Below, in pieces: positions 1-8,211 of a DNA stretch of 12,049 nucleotides. A program made the translations under genes and the position numbers. Every line of letters starts with the position of its first letter. The stretch's first letter is position 1. The DNA lies in contig JAKBQK010000244.1 of assembly GCA_021835265.1 (NCBI GenBank), positions 1 to 12,049 of the forward strand. Reading direction: 5' to 3'. This DNA comes from Thermoplasmata archaeon (GTDB lineage Archaea > Thermoplasmatota > Thermoplasmata > Thermoplasmatales > Thermoplasmataceae). Under the pieces are notes generated by a model that did not search any database, was not told the DNA's origin, and was given only the letters and a program-made list of their open reading frames with translations.

Positions 1-77
1 CTATTCATATACTCTCAAATCTGAGAATTTTCGCCCATACTTATCTAAATTCAAATGTGTATCATAGGTGTTCATAA

Positions 78-293
78 GCGCAAGTAGCAGTACTTACAAT
101 ACATAGTAGACATTATTCTCCATACTGCCGCTTCTATAGTATCCGTAAAAATAATTTCCTTGACAGACTCTATAAGCTCCTAGATGACGGAAGGAAGAGA
201 TATTTCTTACCAGAATTGACTTTTGGTGATAAGAAAGATTTAGTGTCTATTGTAAAGGACCTGCAGGATAAGAAATTCATATTTGAGAATTGA
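78..293 (+). pseudogene. 3' remnant of an unidentified gene
   Basis: From about 78 to the TGA at 291-293 one frame is open and the last 43 codons read like real protein: RLYKLLDDGRKRYFLPEL, then a charged amphipathic tail ending KKFIFEN. There is no ATG or GTG start. The same frame continues back to position 3 apart from a TAA at 75-77, so this is best read as the 3' end of a gene that has lost its start or gained a stop. I do not recognise the family. The tail could belong to a winged-helix or similar small fold, but that is a guess. A minus-strand open frame over 443-240 overlaps it and is probably a shadow. Confidence 0.35.
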
Positions 294-448
294 AACACGG
301 CAGTAAATTCTATTTGTAAATCCTTCAGACGCCAACAAATAGACATAAAGTCCGACTTTTGATTCGAAGTACAGACTCGGAAACTGTTTACCCAATACTT
401 CTTCGCTTCCTTTAGCACAACATACTGTGGAAAACTCTTCCATGACGC

Positions 449-457
449 TTAATAATC
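449..457 (+). promoter_or_regulatory. TATA box for the small membrane protein
   Basis: The sequence cttaataat is centred about 29 bases before the ATG at 482, where an archaeal TATA box would place transcription start at or next to the start codon. It supports the ATG at 482 rather than the upstream TTG at 461. Confidence 0.45.
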
Positions 458-481
458 AAATTGGAAATCATTTTTGAGAAT

Positions 482-823
482 ATGAGAAAAATTACAACAA
501 TAATAGTGATTGTCCTACTTCTCGCCCTATTGTTCACTGTGTACGGTGTTCCGCATACTTTCGTCGGTGGTGTTATAATTGCACCCGGCGTTACCATACC
601 TCCAAACTTTTCAGGAAACTACTCTAAAGAAAACTACACCCTTCTCCTTACTAACTTTAAAACTTTATACTCTGACGCAAACCAATCGGTCATTTCATTT
701 TCTCATGTATTGACCGCTGCGATAGTTCGAGGTTTCACTTATGGTATTTTGGTCGGCCTGTTTCTCGGGATTATCTTAGGTGCAATCCTTGAGGGGAGCA
801 AAAAGAAGGACAGACATCAATAA
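482..823 (+). CDS. small two-helix membrane protein with glycosylated loop
   Basis: This 113-residue protein has a short basic N-terminus and a hydrophobic helix at about residues 4-22, which is a signal anchor. An extracytoplasmic loop of about 60 residues follows, then a second helix at about 86-103 and a basic tail (GSKKKDRHQ) that should be cytoplasmic. The loop carries four N-glycosylation sequons (NFS 42, NYS 46, NYT 51, NQS 68), common in surface proteins of acidophilic archaea. The function is unknown and no catalytic motif is visible. The start is taken at the ATG at 482 because a TATA-like box lies 29 bases upstream; a TTG at 461 would add seven residues. It converges with the split surface protein downstream, but no functional link can be shown. 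Confidence 0.65.
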   Translation: MRKITTIIVIVLLLALLFTVYGVPHTFVGGVIIAPGVTIPPNFSGNYSKENYTLLLTNFKTLYSDANQSVISFSHVLTAAIVRGFTYGILVGLFLGIILGAILEGSKKKDRHQ

Positions 824-936
824 TAATCATTGGTCATATTCTTTAAGTTGCGACTTCATTTCCTCTTAAAGTAACGACCTAAGAAGATATTTTGATTGGT
901 GAAATTCCATATTTTCCAAACTTAAGCAGCTTCCGG

Positions 937-1029
937 GACATCTCCTGATCCTGTCAGTCGGCAGTGCAGCTCTTGGAAGTATCCTAATACTTCCTTGGTC
1001 GATGTCAGGTTAGCTTCCATTGCTAACCT
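937..1029. repeat. two perfect hairpins, one inside a longer inverted repeat
   Basis: Between two convergent genes, GGAAGTAT (975-982) pairs perfectly with ATACTTCC (987-994) across a 4-base loop, and AGGTTAGC (1007-1014) pairs perfectly with GCTAACCT (1022-1029) across a 7-base loop. A further 6-base match, GACATC (937-942) with GATGTC (1001-1006), encloses the first hairpin and a weak CTGA/TCAG stem (945-957). The layout could be a structured RNA, a bidirectional terminator region or the remains of a mobile element. There is no T-run after either hairpin, so a simple terminator is not clearly supported. The strand is undetermined. Confidence 0.5.
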
Positions 1030-1053
1030 ATTGTGAAATAATATGGATACCAT

Positions 1054-1596
1054 TCAATTGTAGCATTGAAGTGCGTGATAACATTCTGTCATAAGGCCCG
1101 TCCAGTACCCAGCTTTAGAGGTCACTTTTTCAGTACCCGTGAAGAAGCTTGCTCCAAAGGATGGATAAGGTATAGCCTCGGATGCGCCCGTGCTCGGGTC
1201 CACGACTTTCATATCAATACTACCATTTAGAAGGAAATACAAATCAAGGTCTACCCAGTCTCCGTTTCTTATGTTCATCCTTACTGTCGGGCTTCCGCCA
1301 GTAACTTGAAAGATAGAATATCCAGCATAATTCCACACTTCACAAGTAAATACCCAGCCATTAAAATAGTACGATTGATTGTTGATACCGAAAGGCCTGT
1401 GGTAAGAGATTCCAACCTGATACCAATAGCCATTATTAGTCAACCCATTGAGAAGATACATAGGTCCAAAACCAGAGGTATCTTGTTGCTCAACCGCTCT
1501 TACTTCAAAATATAACGACGAAAAATTCTGGTCAAAAGATACAAACTCCTGTTCGTCATAACTTGGAAAAAGGGCCTTTGACTGCAATTTGGTCAT
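1054..1596 (-). pseudogene. C-terminal part of frameshifted surface protein, thermopsin-like style
   Basis: This 180-residue frame continues the membrane-anchored N-terminus encoded at 1741-1556 after a one-base shift, so the two are probably one broken gene. It has no signal sequence of its own, is rich in aromatic residues, Asn and Gly, and contains the segment LTNNGYWYQVGISYHRPFG plus GYWTGLMTECYH near the end. Repeated beta-strand patterns and three N-glycosylation sequons (NFS 24, NQS 73, NGS 124) fit an extracellular beta-sandwich. The style resembles thermopsin-related or lectin-like surface proteins of acidophilic archaea, but no peptidase catalytic residues can be assigned. It ends soon after the TEWYH-like segment, so the C-terminus may also be truncated. 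A real independent start at the ATG at 1594-1596 is possible but unlikely. Confidence 0.55.
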
Positions 1597-1741
1597 TTAA
1601 ATTTGTGGGTCTGGTTTTAACATAAATGATAACGATGCCTGCAGCTAATAGGATTGCAACAGTTAAAAGGGCGAACCATTTCTTCCTCCGTTTAGATCTG
1701 GCAATCGATTGGGCAAGAATCAGGCTCCTCCTTTTAGCCAC
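1556..1741 (-). pseudogene. N-terminal membrane anchor of the frameshifted surface protein
   Basis: This 61-residue frame starts at a GTG (1741-1739). It has a very basic N-terminus (MAKRRS, then ARSKRRKKW) and one hydrophobic helix at about 23-42, giving an inside-positive signal anchor. After about 18 further residues it hits a TGA, while the overlapping +1 frame goes on for 180 residues of secreted-type sequence. The 41-base overlap includes a TTTTT run, an easy place for an indel. A TATA box lies at the right distance, so the promoter looks intact. It could alternatively be a short single-pass membrane protein or be joined to the next frame by programmed +1 frameshifting. Confidence 0.5.
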
Positions 1742-1760
1742 GGCAATTAATTATCCAGCG

Positions 1761-1768
1761 TTATAAAG
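1761..1768 (-). promoter_or_regulatory. TATA box for the split surface protein
   Basis: On the minus strand ctttataa is centred about 23 bases before the GTG at 1741. This is a good archaeal TATA match and suggests a leaderless transcript starting at or very near GTG. Confidence 0.5.
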
Positions 1769-1942
1769 ACATTCCTGAAGAACAAAATGATTCAAAAAGG
1801 CTACGTTATTTACAAAAGCCGCACCTCTCCTGGTCCCTCATCAAGTGGATGCGATTTATGATTAGATCGAATAGGCTCATTTTCCTTTAATTGAGTCAAT
1901 TGATGTTAGGGTGCTCCGGACTTCTATCTGGTTTTGGAAAGC

Positions 1943-3733
1943 TCAAAAGACTTGAATAAAGTCTAAGTTTTGCTGTGTCCTTAAATACTGACGCAGAAGT
2001 CCAATGCTAGTTTCACTCTTAAAAAATTTGGCATGGTAGTATGTCTCATCTTCATTCATTCTTTGATTCACAAAACCAACGATAAGATCTTTAATAGTTT
2101 TATAGAGCTCTTCAATGAAAGAATCTCCCTCTTCCAACATTTTTAAGAGAGATATACAGTCTCCTCTGCTGAGATCATGGCTCTCATTTTCCAAGAAATC
2201 TTTAAAGAGATTCAGTATAAAGAAATCGCTGTGAAGAAGATAATCATACCTGTAAATCTCATTTCTTTCGGGTTCGGGAAGCGTTGCAGCTTCGTAGTAT
2301 TCTGCGGAGTATTCCTTTGATTCTTTCTCAATAAAGTACAACAATTTGTAGGCGAGCAGCAGCCTTTCTACAATAGTGGAATTATTAAAAATGTCATTAT
2401 AATATCCTCCCTCCGATTTGTCAAAAATCTTGCCTCTTTGAGCTTTCGCTTGCGATGGTTTGTTTAGAAACAATGACATATATGCTTGAGCCACTTTTTC
2501 GTTGGAAATTACCCTTCGTTTCCAATCCTGTCCAAACTCTTTTTCTCTTATTTCATCAGTAGGGAATAGAGCATTAAATTCCCCTCTTTTTCTCTCATAA
2601 AAGTACTTATAGGTTTTAAATACCTTTTGAATCTCGGTTTGGACTAGATCACGGGAACTAAGATCGCGTAGATTAACTGGATTTTGGCTATTAGTGTACA
2701 GGGTTACGTCATCAATGAAATCGTTGTCTTGTGATTCAATTACCTTCATTAAAACTGTAGTAGAGTCCTGCAAAGTATCCTTTGTAAATGCATTGTAGAT
2801 AGAGTAAGTCGTCTGAGCTCCATTGATGATCTGCATTTTGCTTAAGATGACAAGTTTATCGTTTGGAGGGATTTCAATTTTCGAACATATCACTGTAATT
2901 CCATTGTTGAAGTACCAAAATCTTTTGCTTTTTTCAGGATGGGAAGCAGTGGCTTCTATTTGAGAGTTTATAGATCTCTTGCTCCTCGATGCTAGAAAGT
3001 ATCGGACATTTCGTTGGAAAATTCGAGTTCCATGAACCAAGAAGATGTTTGCCAGTGATTTGCCGTTCACAGTAAAAATGACAGATTTTGGATCACCCTC
3101 CGTTCTCAAAATCTTCCCCAAAACATCTAATGAGATTTTATCCGGAGCAGGCTCCTGATATATTAGATAACCATTATAAGCATCGTATAATCGATCAAAT
3201 GAAAAGAAATCCACTTCCACAGTTGGGAAACGCAAATGAAATTCATCAAAATACTTGGTTGATACTGGACGTTTATTTTCGTGAACAAAGATAATACTAA
3301 CCTTATATACATCTCCCGAATTTAATAGTTCATGATACTCTTTGACTAGACCCTCTAAGATCGGGTTAATCTTTCCTCTATAGTCCCCTGCAGTAACAAG
3401 GCTAAAACCAGAAAAAGTGATCTTAAGGTCTGTTTCAGGCAAGTTTCTGTTAGTATGATCATAAGTATTGACCGTGGTAGCGCTTATAAAATAAATGTGC
3501 TTTGAGGGCTCATCCACTAGAACCGCATCCAGTCCTTCATCATTTGAGCCGTCGCTGATCCTTTCTACTATGTCATCATCATAACCTAAGTGCAAATAAT
3601 TACGACTAAACCAAACGATCAGTGCTTTAGAAATGTCTGGTAAATTGTACATGTCCTTTACTCTTTCGAGTTCTCTTTGAAACCGATCGAAAAAGTCCAC
3701 ATTATTGATAACTTCAGACATACTTTGTGTCAC
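1943..3733 (-). CDS. AIPR-family abortive-infection (phage resistance) protein
   Basis: This 596-residue protein carries the core motifs of the AIPR family: RNVRYFL (241-247), the FNNGIT signature (275-280), QIINGAQTTYSIYNA (301-315), YTNSQNPVNLRDLSSRD (346-362) and YERKRGE (379-385). AIPR proteins are linked to abortive infection and often sit in defence islands; their biochemistry is not well settled. Residues about 55-90 look like an Mrr-type PD-(D/E)XK nuclease strand pair: DGSNDEGLDAVLVD supplies the Asp (D69), but the usual Q-x-K that follows reads SAT (84-86). The nuclease may therefore be inactive or use other residues. The GTG start (3733-3731) overlaps the TGA of the restriction endonuclease (GTGA), implying translational coupling; the ATG at 3721 is an alternative start. 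It is the third gene after the methyltransferase promoter and could act when restriction fails, which is inference. Confidence 0.85.
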   Translation of the reverse strand: MTQSMSEVINNVDFFDRFQRELERVKDMYNLPDISKALIVWFSRNYLHLGYDDDIVERISDGSNDEGLDAVLVDEPSKHIYFISATTVNTYDHTNRNLPETDLKITFSGFSLVTAGDYRGKINPILEGLVKEYHELLNSGDVYKVSIIFVHENKRPVSTKYFDEFHLRFPTVEVDFFSFDRLYDAYNGYLIYQEPAPDKISLDVLGKILRTEGDPKSVIFTVNGKSLANIFLVHGTRIFQRNVRYFLASRSKRSINSQIEATASHPEKSKRFWYFNNGITVICSKIEIPPNDKLVILSKMQIINGAQTTYSIYNAFTKDTLQDSTTVLMKVIESQDNDFIDDVTLYTNSQNPVNLRDLSSRDLVQTEIQKVFKTYKYFYERKRGEFNALFPTDEIREKEFGQDWKRRVISNEKVAQAYMSLFLNKPSQAKAQRGKIFDKSEGGYYNDIFNNSTIVERLLLAYKLLYFIEKESKEYSAEYYEAATLPEPERNEIYRYDYLLHSDFFILNLFKDFLENESHDLSRGDCISLLKMLEEGDSFIEELYKTIKDLIVGFVNQRMNEDETYYHAKFFKSETSIGLLRQYLRTQQNLDFIQVF

Positions 3734-4266
3734 CCGTCTATTCCCATTATTACGACAGGAATATCGATATCAGCAACTCCTCGAGCTTGCAAATCCCATC
3801 TTATTTGCTCAAAATATGATACCCCTGAAGACATGTTATCAGCCATATTCTTCATCGGAACTATCTCCACTCCAGCATCGATAAAGCCCTTATTGTGGAA
3901 TATGGTCATCTTCGCCGAGACATTGTACGCCATGAAGGCATACTTTCCGAACTGTACTTCTACTCCCAGCTTGTTCTTGATGAAATCCATCTCCCTGAAC
4001 GCTCCGTTGCCGAATGGCAGGTTGATCCTGTTCTGCTTGTAGGAGGACCAATTGAAAGATTCAAACTCTTTCTTGAATGCCTTGTTTAATTCAATGGGAC
4101 TGTACAACATCTGGCCCGGCATTGTCTTCTCTTTGCTCACCTTAGTTTTATACTTAGATAGATCAACTTTCAATATAACTTCGTATATTTCCTCAAGTTC
4201 TTTTTGGAATTTGCCCGATATTAATGACTTGCCTGCTTTGTGATCGAATTCCTCAACTACCTTCAT
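3730..4266 (-). CDS. type II restriction endonuclease, BglII family
   Basis: This 178-residue protein should cut double-stranded DNA at a short palindrome that the adjacent methyltransferase protects. Its active site follows the unusual BglII pattern, in which Gln replaces the Lys of the PD-(D/E)XK motif. D94, E103 and Q105 (within MDFIKNKLGVEVQFG) have exactly the spacing of BglII D84, E93 and Q95, and N79 lies 15 residues before the Asp as N69 does in BglII. Further BglII-like segments are FGKYAFMAYNVSAK and IFHNKGFIDAGVEIVP. It is a little shorter than BglII (223 residues) but looks complete. Specificity cannot be read from sequence; AGATCT or a related GATC-centred site is the natural guess. 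Its ATG lies inside the end of the methyltransferase gene (14-base overlap) and its TGA overlaps the AIPR start. Confidence 0.88.
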   Translation of the reverse strand: MKVVEEFDHKAGKSLISGKFQKELEEIYEVILKVDLSKYKTKVSKEKTMPGQMLYSPIELNKAFKKEFESFNWSSYKQNRINLPFGNGAFREMDFIKNKLGVEVQFGKYAFMAYNVSAKMTIFHNKGFIDAGVEIVPMKNMADNMSSGVSYFEQIRWDLQARGVADIDIPVVIMGIDG

Positions 4267-5239
4267 TCTTTATCCACTCCTCCGGGATCCTGGAAACTTT
4301 TTCCTTTCCGGTAGGAACGTAAATTTTGGTACCTATTTTCCTTATCTTGAGAGTCCCGTTTGCCATCGATTTCACCCTTTCCAGTGCTATTTGCGTGTAC
4401 TTCTCGTCCCTCTCTATGCTTATCGCTTTTCTATTCAGGAGAAGGGCGGCAAGGCCTGAACTTCCCACTCCGCCGAAAGGATCGAGAACGACGTCGTTCT
4501 CGTTTGTTAGGGCAAGGATAAGCCTTTGAACCAGCTCTATGGGGAACTGAGCGGGATGTACTGTCTTTTCCGGATGATTCGACTTGACATTGGGAATATC
4601 CCATATCTGCTCCTCCCAGTCCTGAAGGACAATGTCCCACACATCCTCGGGATTCTTTCCGAGCGGATTTCCTGAAGGAAGTCCGTGGTCTTTTCCCCTG
4701 TAGTTTGTCTTCCCGGGATATTTCTGTGGAACTCTCACCGCGTCAAGATTAAATGTGTACTTGTCCGACTTAGTGAACCAGGATATGGTTTCGTACCTAC
4801 CCGAAAATCTTCTGGATGCATGAAGTCCATGACCGATCCTCCAGATAATCCTGTTTCTCAATTTAAGACCCAATTCTTCCTTGAATATTCTGTAGAAGAA
4901 TAGATCGAGAGGGAATATTTCTCCCTCGTAAACATAGTTTCCAACCTCCCAAGCAATACTTCCGTTACCCTTTAAGATCCTTTTGCATTCTGCTGCAACT
5001 TTGTGCTGATATTCCAAATACTCTTCCAGCTTGACCCTTTCTTCATAGACTTTACCAATATTATAAGGAGGAGATGTTACCACTAAATTTACAGACTCAC
5101 CTGGCACAGTCTTCAAAAAATCCAAAGTATCGTTGATTCCTAGCACTAGATCAAACCCGTCCTTATACTCCTTCTTCACCGTGCATGACAATTTCTTCCC
5201 TAAGAGGTCGGAAATGTGAAGGCTGGTGTCGGTCTGCAT
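4253..5239 (-). CDS. site-specific DNA methyltransferase of the type II system, beta class
   Basis: This 328-residue enzyme transfers a methyl group from S-adenosylmethionine to a base in the recognition site. Catalytic motif IV is TSPPYN (55-60). The SAM-binding motif I comes late, DPFGGVGSSGLAAL (253-266), followed by ERDEKY (276-281), with a variable target-recognition stretch between and HPEKTVHPAQFP (222-233) before motif I. This order is the beta class, which includes N4-cytosine and N6-adenine enzymes. SPPY and the BglII-type partner favour N4-cytosine, since M.BglII is of that type, but this is not proved. The length is normal and all main motifs are present. It is the first gene of the methyltransferase-endonuclease-AIPR set, so DNA is protected before the nuclease is made. 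A TATA box lies about 26 bases before the ATG. Confidence 0.9.
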   Translation of the reverse strand: MQTDTSLHISDLLGKKLSCTVKKEYKDGFDLVLGINDTLDFLKTVPGESVNLVVTSPPYNIGKVYEERVKLEEYLEYQHKVAAECKRILKGNGSIAWEVGNYVYEGEIFPLDLFFYRIFKEELGLKLRNRIIWRIGHGLHASRRFSGRYETISWFTKSDKYTFNLDAVRVPQKYPGKTNYRGKDHGLPSGNPLGKNPEDVWDIVLQDWEEQIWDIPNVKSNHPEKTVHPAQFPIELVQRLILALTNENDVVLDPFGGVGSSGLAALLLNRKAISIERDEKYTQIALERVKSMANGTLKIRKIGTKIYVPTGKEKVSRIPEEWIKNEGS

Positions 5240-5261
5240 TCTTATCTTAATGCTTTCAGTC

Positions 5262-5268
5262 CTTAAAT
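5262..5268 (-). promoter_or_regulatory. TATA box for the restriction-modification operon
   Basis: On the minus strand atttaag is centred about 26 bases before the methyltransferase ATG at 5239, in the 47-base gap after the helicase stop. It suggests that the restriction-modification genes have their own leaderless promoter, although read-through from the helicase is possible. Confidence 0.5.
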
Positions 5269-5286
5269 CTATTCAGTCAAAGGTTC

Positions 5287-8121
5287 CTATATACTAGGGT
5301 AGAACCCTTTCCTTTCAGCGCATCCGTGTCTGAAATCACAGTTTCTACAGACATCTCGCGGTGGCGCTTTATGGACCGAAAAATCCTTTCTAATTATCTT
5401 CTCTGCTATACTGTCGAACTTTGATTCCGCAACATCTGTTTGAACTTTTCCTATTTGAACATCCCTCAGGGTTTTAGACGAGTCTTCTTCGCCCGTGAGA
5501 TATATATATGCCTTTGCGGGTTTTTCACCTATCTTTTTCTCTATCATCTTGGCGTATATGGAAAGTTGAAATTCGTAGAAACTCTGGGCATCTTTGGTAA
5601 CGTCTTCGTCTTTTTCCGCTTTGAAATCAAGAAGTTCGAGTTGGCCTTTGTCTCCCCTGATCAAATCGATAATGCCTGACATAACGTATTTTTCTCTTTC
5701 CACTTGGATTGGTTCCTCGGTCTTTACTATCTTTGAGAACTTCTCTTTATTGTTTTGATAGTACGCTAGTACTTGCTTTAAAGCCATGCCTAAGAATACT
5801 TGTCCAAGAGGATGTGCCCCCCCTCTCGAAATAGAACGATAGTTTTTGTTGAAATACAACTCAATTTCGTCTCTACTGAGATGAGAATCTTTGGTTTCAA
5901 GATAATGTCTATGAATGTCTTCTATGGTATAATGTACCAGGAGCCCAAATGCTTGGCCAGACGAACGAGAACCGGTAAATTCGTACTCCTTGTAGTATTT
6001 GTATTGCTTTGGGCACACTTCATAAGCGTGAATATGGCTCGTAATGCTAAATTCGGGCTTTGGAGGGAGAAATTCCTTATGCCTGAATTTTAGCTCCATA
6101 ATCAGCTTTTCTTCCTCGGAGCTAAGCTCTGGAACGTGGTTTAGAGACTCCCCGAGCTCCGGATGAGGATCCTTGTCGTCAGCAAGTAGCAGTAAATCCA
6201 TCGCTCTTGAGAATGCAACATAGTAAAGGCGATGATGATCGAAACTTGCTACTGAGTCCCATGGCTCAGTATGCTTCCTTTTCTTGAACGGCTCTAGCTC
6301 TTGGTCCATCTCGATGTTAGCTTTCGGACCCTTGCCAAGACTTGAAACTATTACAACAGGAAATTCCAATCCCTTTGCTTGATGGATCGTCATCAGCTGA
6401 ACGTATCCCTGTGGAAAAACGTCAAAAGGGTCCTCATATTCGTCAAGTTTCATTTGATGTAGTGCATAAAAGAAACTGTTAAATAGATATCTAGAGGTAG
6501 GCAGTTGGTTTTTGACTGTAATTACCTGAAGATGATAGTACTCCTGGAATTCAGTCAGAATAGTTGAAAAAATTGCTATGTTTCTCCCATTTATGGGGTC
6601 TTCTATCCACGATGAAAGCGGAGGATAAGCTAGAGATTGATAGAACAGATCGACTATCCCCATTTTCATAGAATCTTTCAGATTTTCAAAATTCTTTCGG
6701 GTTTTAATTATAAACTTATTCAGTTCCGGACTTGTGAATGATTTAAGCGTTTCTCTGCATCTGTTGTAGTACCGAACTACCTGCCTATTCCAGTTCTCCT
6801 CCATTACTTCAAAATCTGTCAAATTCAACAAGACACCGATAAGCGTCTTGATTTCGACAAGGTCAAAAAACCTCTTTGCGTGCGTAGCATAGTATTTTAT
6901 TCCTTCCCTGTCGAGAGCTTCTATGATGTTTTTGGCATCATAGGCTACACTGCGTAACAGGATCGCTACCTGATTGTAGTCGTCAATAATGCCTTGTTCC
7001 TTCATCTTCTTGATAAGTTCTGCTATCTTCCCTCCAGGATCAGAGCTAATTCTATATATCGACTTCATTCCGTTCTTGAAGGGAGGTCTGGTTTCTTTTA
7101 TCTCTTTATCATACCTAAATGACCTACCGGCTTTGTCTTTCCACTGGTGGCTTTTCATGAAACCGTTTACGAACCTTACTATCTCAGGAGTCGATCTGAA
7201 ATTATCCTCTAACTTCACTTTATTTATGTTTTTGAAATTGGTGGGGAAATTAAGGAAATTTTCTACAACAGCACCTCTAAACCGATATAACGACTGATCG
7301 TCATCTCCAACAACGCAGATATTGTTGTTCGCTGCACTTAATCTGAGGTAAATGAGTTCCTGAATGTAATTAGTGTCCTGGTATTCGTCTACCATGATGT
7401 AGTCGAACTTCTTGCGTAATCTGAAACCTACATCATCGTCGTCAAGTAGTTCAAGAACGATTGATTGCAAATGTGCAAAATCGACCGAGTTCTTTGATTT
7501 CAGGTTTTCCTCATAACGTTCGTACTTCCTAGCAATGCTTCTTAGTCTATCCGTACCCTTATTCTTCATTTCTTCAGGGTCAATCCTGTCTTCGGTAATC
7601 TTGTTAAAGTAATCGATTCCATTCCTAATCTGCTGCCATTTTCCGTTTCCGAGGACGTCGTTATTTCCGATGATGGGATAGAAATTCTCAAACAGGAAGA
7701 GCTTTTGGGTAAGGTCATCCAATACTGTGTAACCCTTTTTCAACCACGTGTGGTTAATTTCCTCATCTATGATATCTGAACAAATTGAATGAGTCGTTCC
7801 TATCCATAGCTCTGTCAGGTCTACATCAGAACCTAGTTCAAGAATGGCCTGCCTAATTCTGTCCTTAAGTGATGCTGCAGCTTTCTCAGTGAATGTACTC
7901 ACTAAGATTTTGGACACTGGTATCTTCTTTACAAGGTGCAAGTAGAGAAAGCGAAGTACGAGAACTTCAGTTTTACCCGACCCAGGTCCTGCAATTATAA
8001 TCTGTGGACCTTCTATAGCAGTTATAGCTTTAAGTTGATCTTCTGTGGGATGAAAGTTGAGCTTTTTGAATATGGTTTCGACATCTTCAATACTTGAGGT
8101 AAATTGTTTCGATACTGTCAT
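5287..8121 (-). CDS. UvrD-type superfamily 1 helicase fused to a Cas4/RecB Fe-S nuclease
   Basis: This 944-residue protein should unwind DNA with ATP and cut it during unwinding, like AddAB or RecB. Helicase motifs in order: AGPGSGKT (44-51, Walker A), STFTEKAA (75-82), VDEYQDT (244-250, Walker B), VGDDDQSLYRFRGA (271-284), NFRST (307-311), TIHQAKGLEFPVV (578-590) and RLYYVAFSRA (631-640). The C-terminal nuclease has H730, D819 (GIID), D832 and K834 (LLDFKAE), and QxxxY at Q852-Y856, a complete PD-(D/E)XK site. C703 (EVCPKQYKYY) and C925, C928 and C934 (CRNCDFRHGC) form the split four-cysteine Fe-S cluster of Cas4 and AddB. It is shorter than bacterial AddA, and no AddB partner lies in the window, so it may act alone. 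It is divergent from the exonuclease at 8245 and upstream of the restriction-modification genes. Roles in recombination repair or defence both fit. Confidence 0.93.
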   Translation of the reverse strand: MTVSKQFTSSIEDVETIFKKLNFHPTEDQLKAITAIEGPQIIIAGPGSGKTEVLVLRFLYLHLVKKIPVSKILVSTFTEKAAASLKDRIRQAILELGSDVDLTELWIGTTHSICSDIIDEEINHTWLKKGYTVLDDLTQKLFLFENFYPIIGNNDVLGNGKWQQIRNGIDYFNKITEDRIDPEEMKNKGTDRLRSIARKYERYEENLKSKNSVDFAHLQSIVLELLDDDDVGFRLRKKFDYIMVDEYQDTNYIQELIYLRLSAANNNICVVGDDDQSLYRFRGAVVENFLNFPTNFKNINKVKLEDNFRSTPEIVRFVNGFMKSHQWKDKAGRSFRYDKEIKETRPPFKNGMKSIYRISSDPGGKIAELIKKMKEQGIIDDYNQVAILLRSVAYDAKNIIEALDREGIKYYATHAKRFFDLVEIKTLIGVLLNLTDFEVMEENWNRQVVRYYNRCRETLKSFTSPELNKFIIKTRKNFENLKDSMKMGIVDLFYQSLAYPPLSSWIEDPINGRNIAIFSTILTEFQEYYHLQVITVKNQLPTSRYLFNSFFYALHQMKLDEYEDPFDVFPQGYVQLMTIHQAKGLEFPVVIVSSLGKGPKANIEMDQELEPFKKRKHTEPWDSVASFDHHRLYYVAFSRAMDLLLLADDKDPHPELGESLNHVPELSSEEEKLIMELKFRHKEFLPPKPEFSITSHIHAYEVCPKQYKYYKEYEFTGSRSSGQAFGLLVHYTIEDIHRHYLETKDSHLSRDEIELYFNKNYRSISRGGAHPLGQVFLGMALKQVLAYYQNNKEKFSKIVKTEEPIQVEREKYVMSGIIDLIRGDKGQLELLDFKAEKDEDVTKDAQSFYEFQLSIYAKMIEKKIGEKPAKAYIYLTGEEDSSKTLRDVQIGKVQTDVAESKFDSIAEKIIRKDFSVHKAPPRDVCRNCDFRHGCAERKGFYPSI

Positions 8122-8140
8122 TTCTTCTATATTGGCGAAT

Positions 8141-8149
8141 CAATATAAT
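8141..8149 (-). promoter_or_regulatory. TATA box for the helicase-nuclease gene
   Basis: On the minus strand the sequence attatattg is centred about 25 bases before the ATG at 8121. Position and composition fit an archaeal TATA box driving a leaderless message. Confidence 0.5.
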
Positions 8150-8211
8150 ATTCTTTCTCAAAAAAGCAATTGGAAATTGGCCTCTAGAAATTCACTCGGG
8201 AGATCAAAGAG

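Noticed and set aside
240..443. 67-codon minus-strand frame starting with ATG
   Set aside because: It overlaps the coding-like 3' remnant on the plus strand, has no TATA box at the right distance, and its last third is antisense to that remnant.
1786..1860. 24-codon plus-strand frame in the gap before the AIPR stop
   Set aside because: It has no Shine-Dalgarno or TATA box and no protein-like feature; probably chance.
4326..5679. Several plus-strand open frames inside the methyltransferase and helicase genes
   Set aside because: They are shadows of confidently identified minus-strand genes and show no domain of their own.
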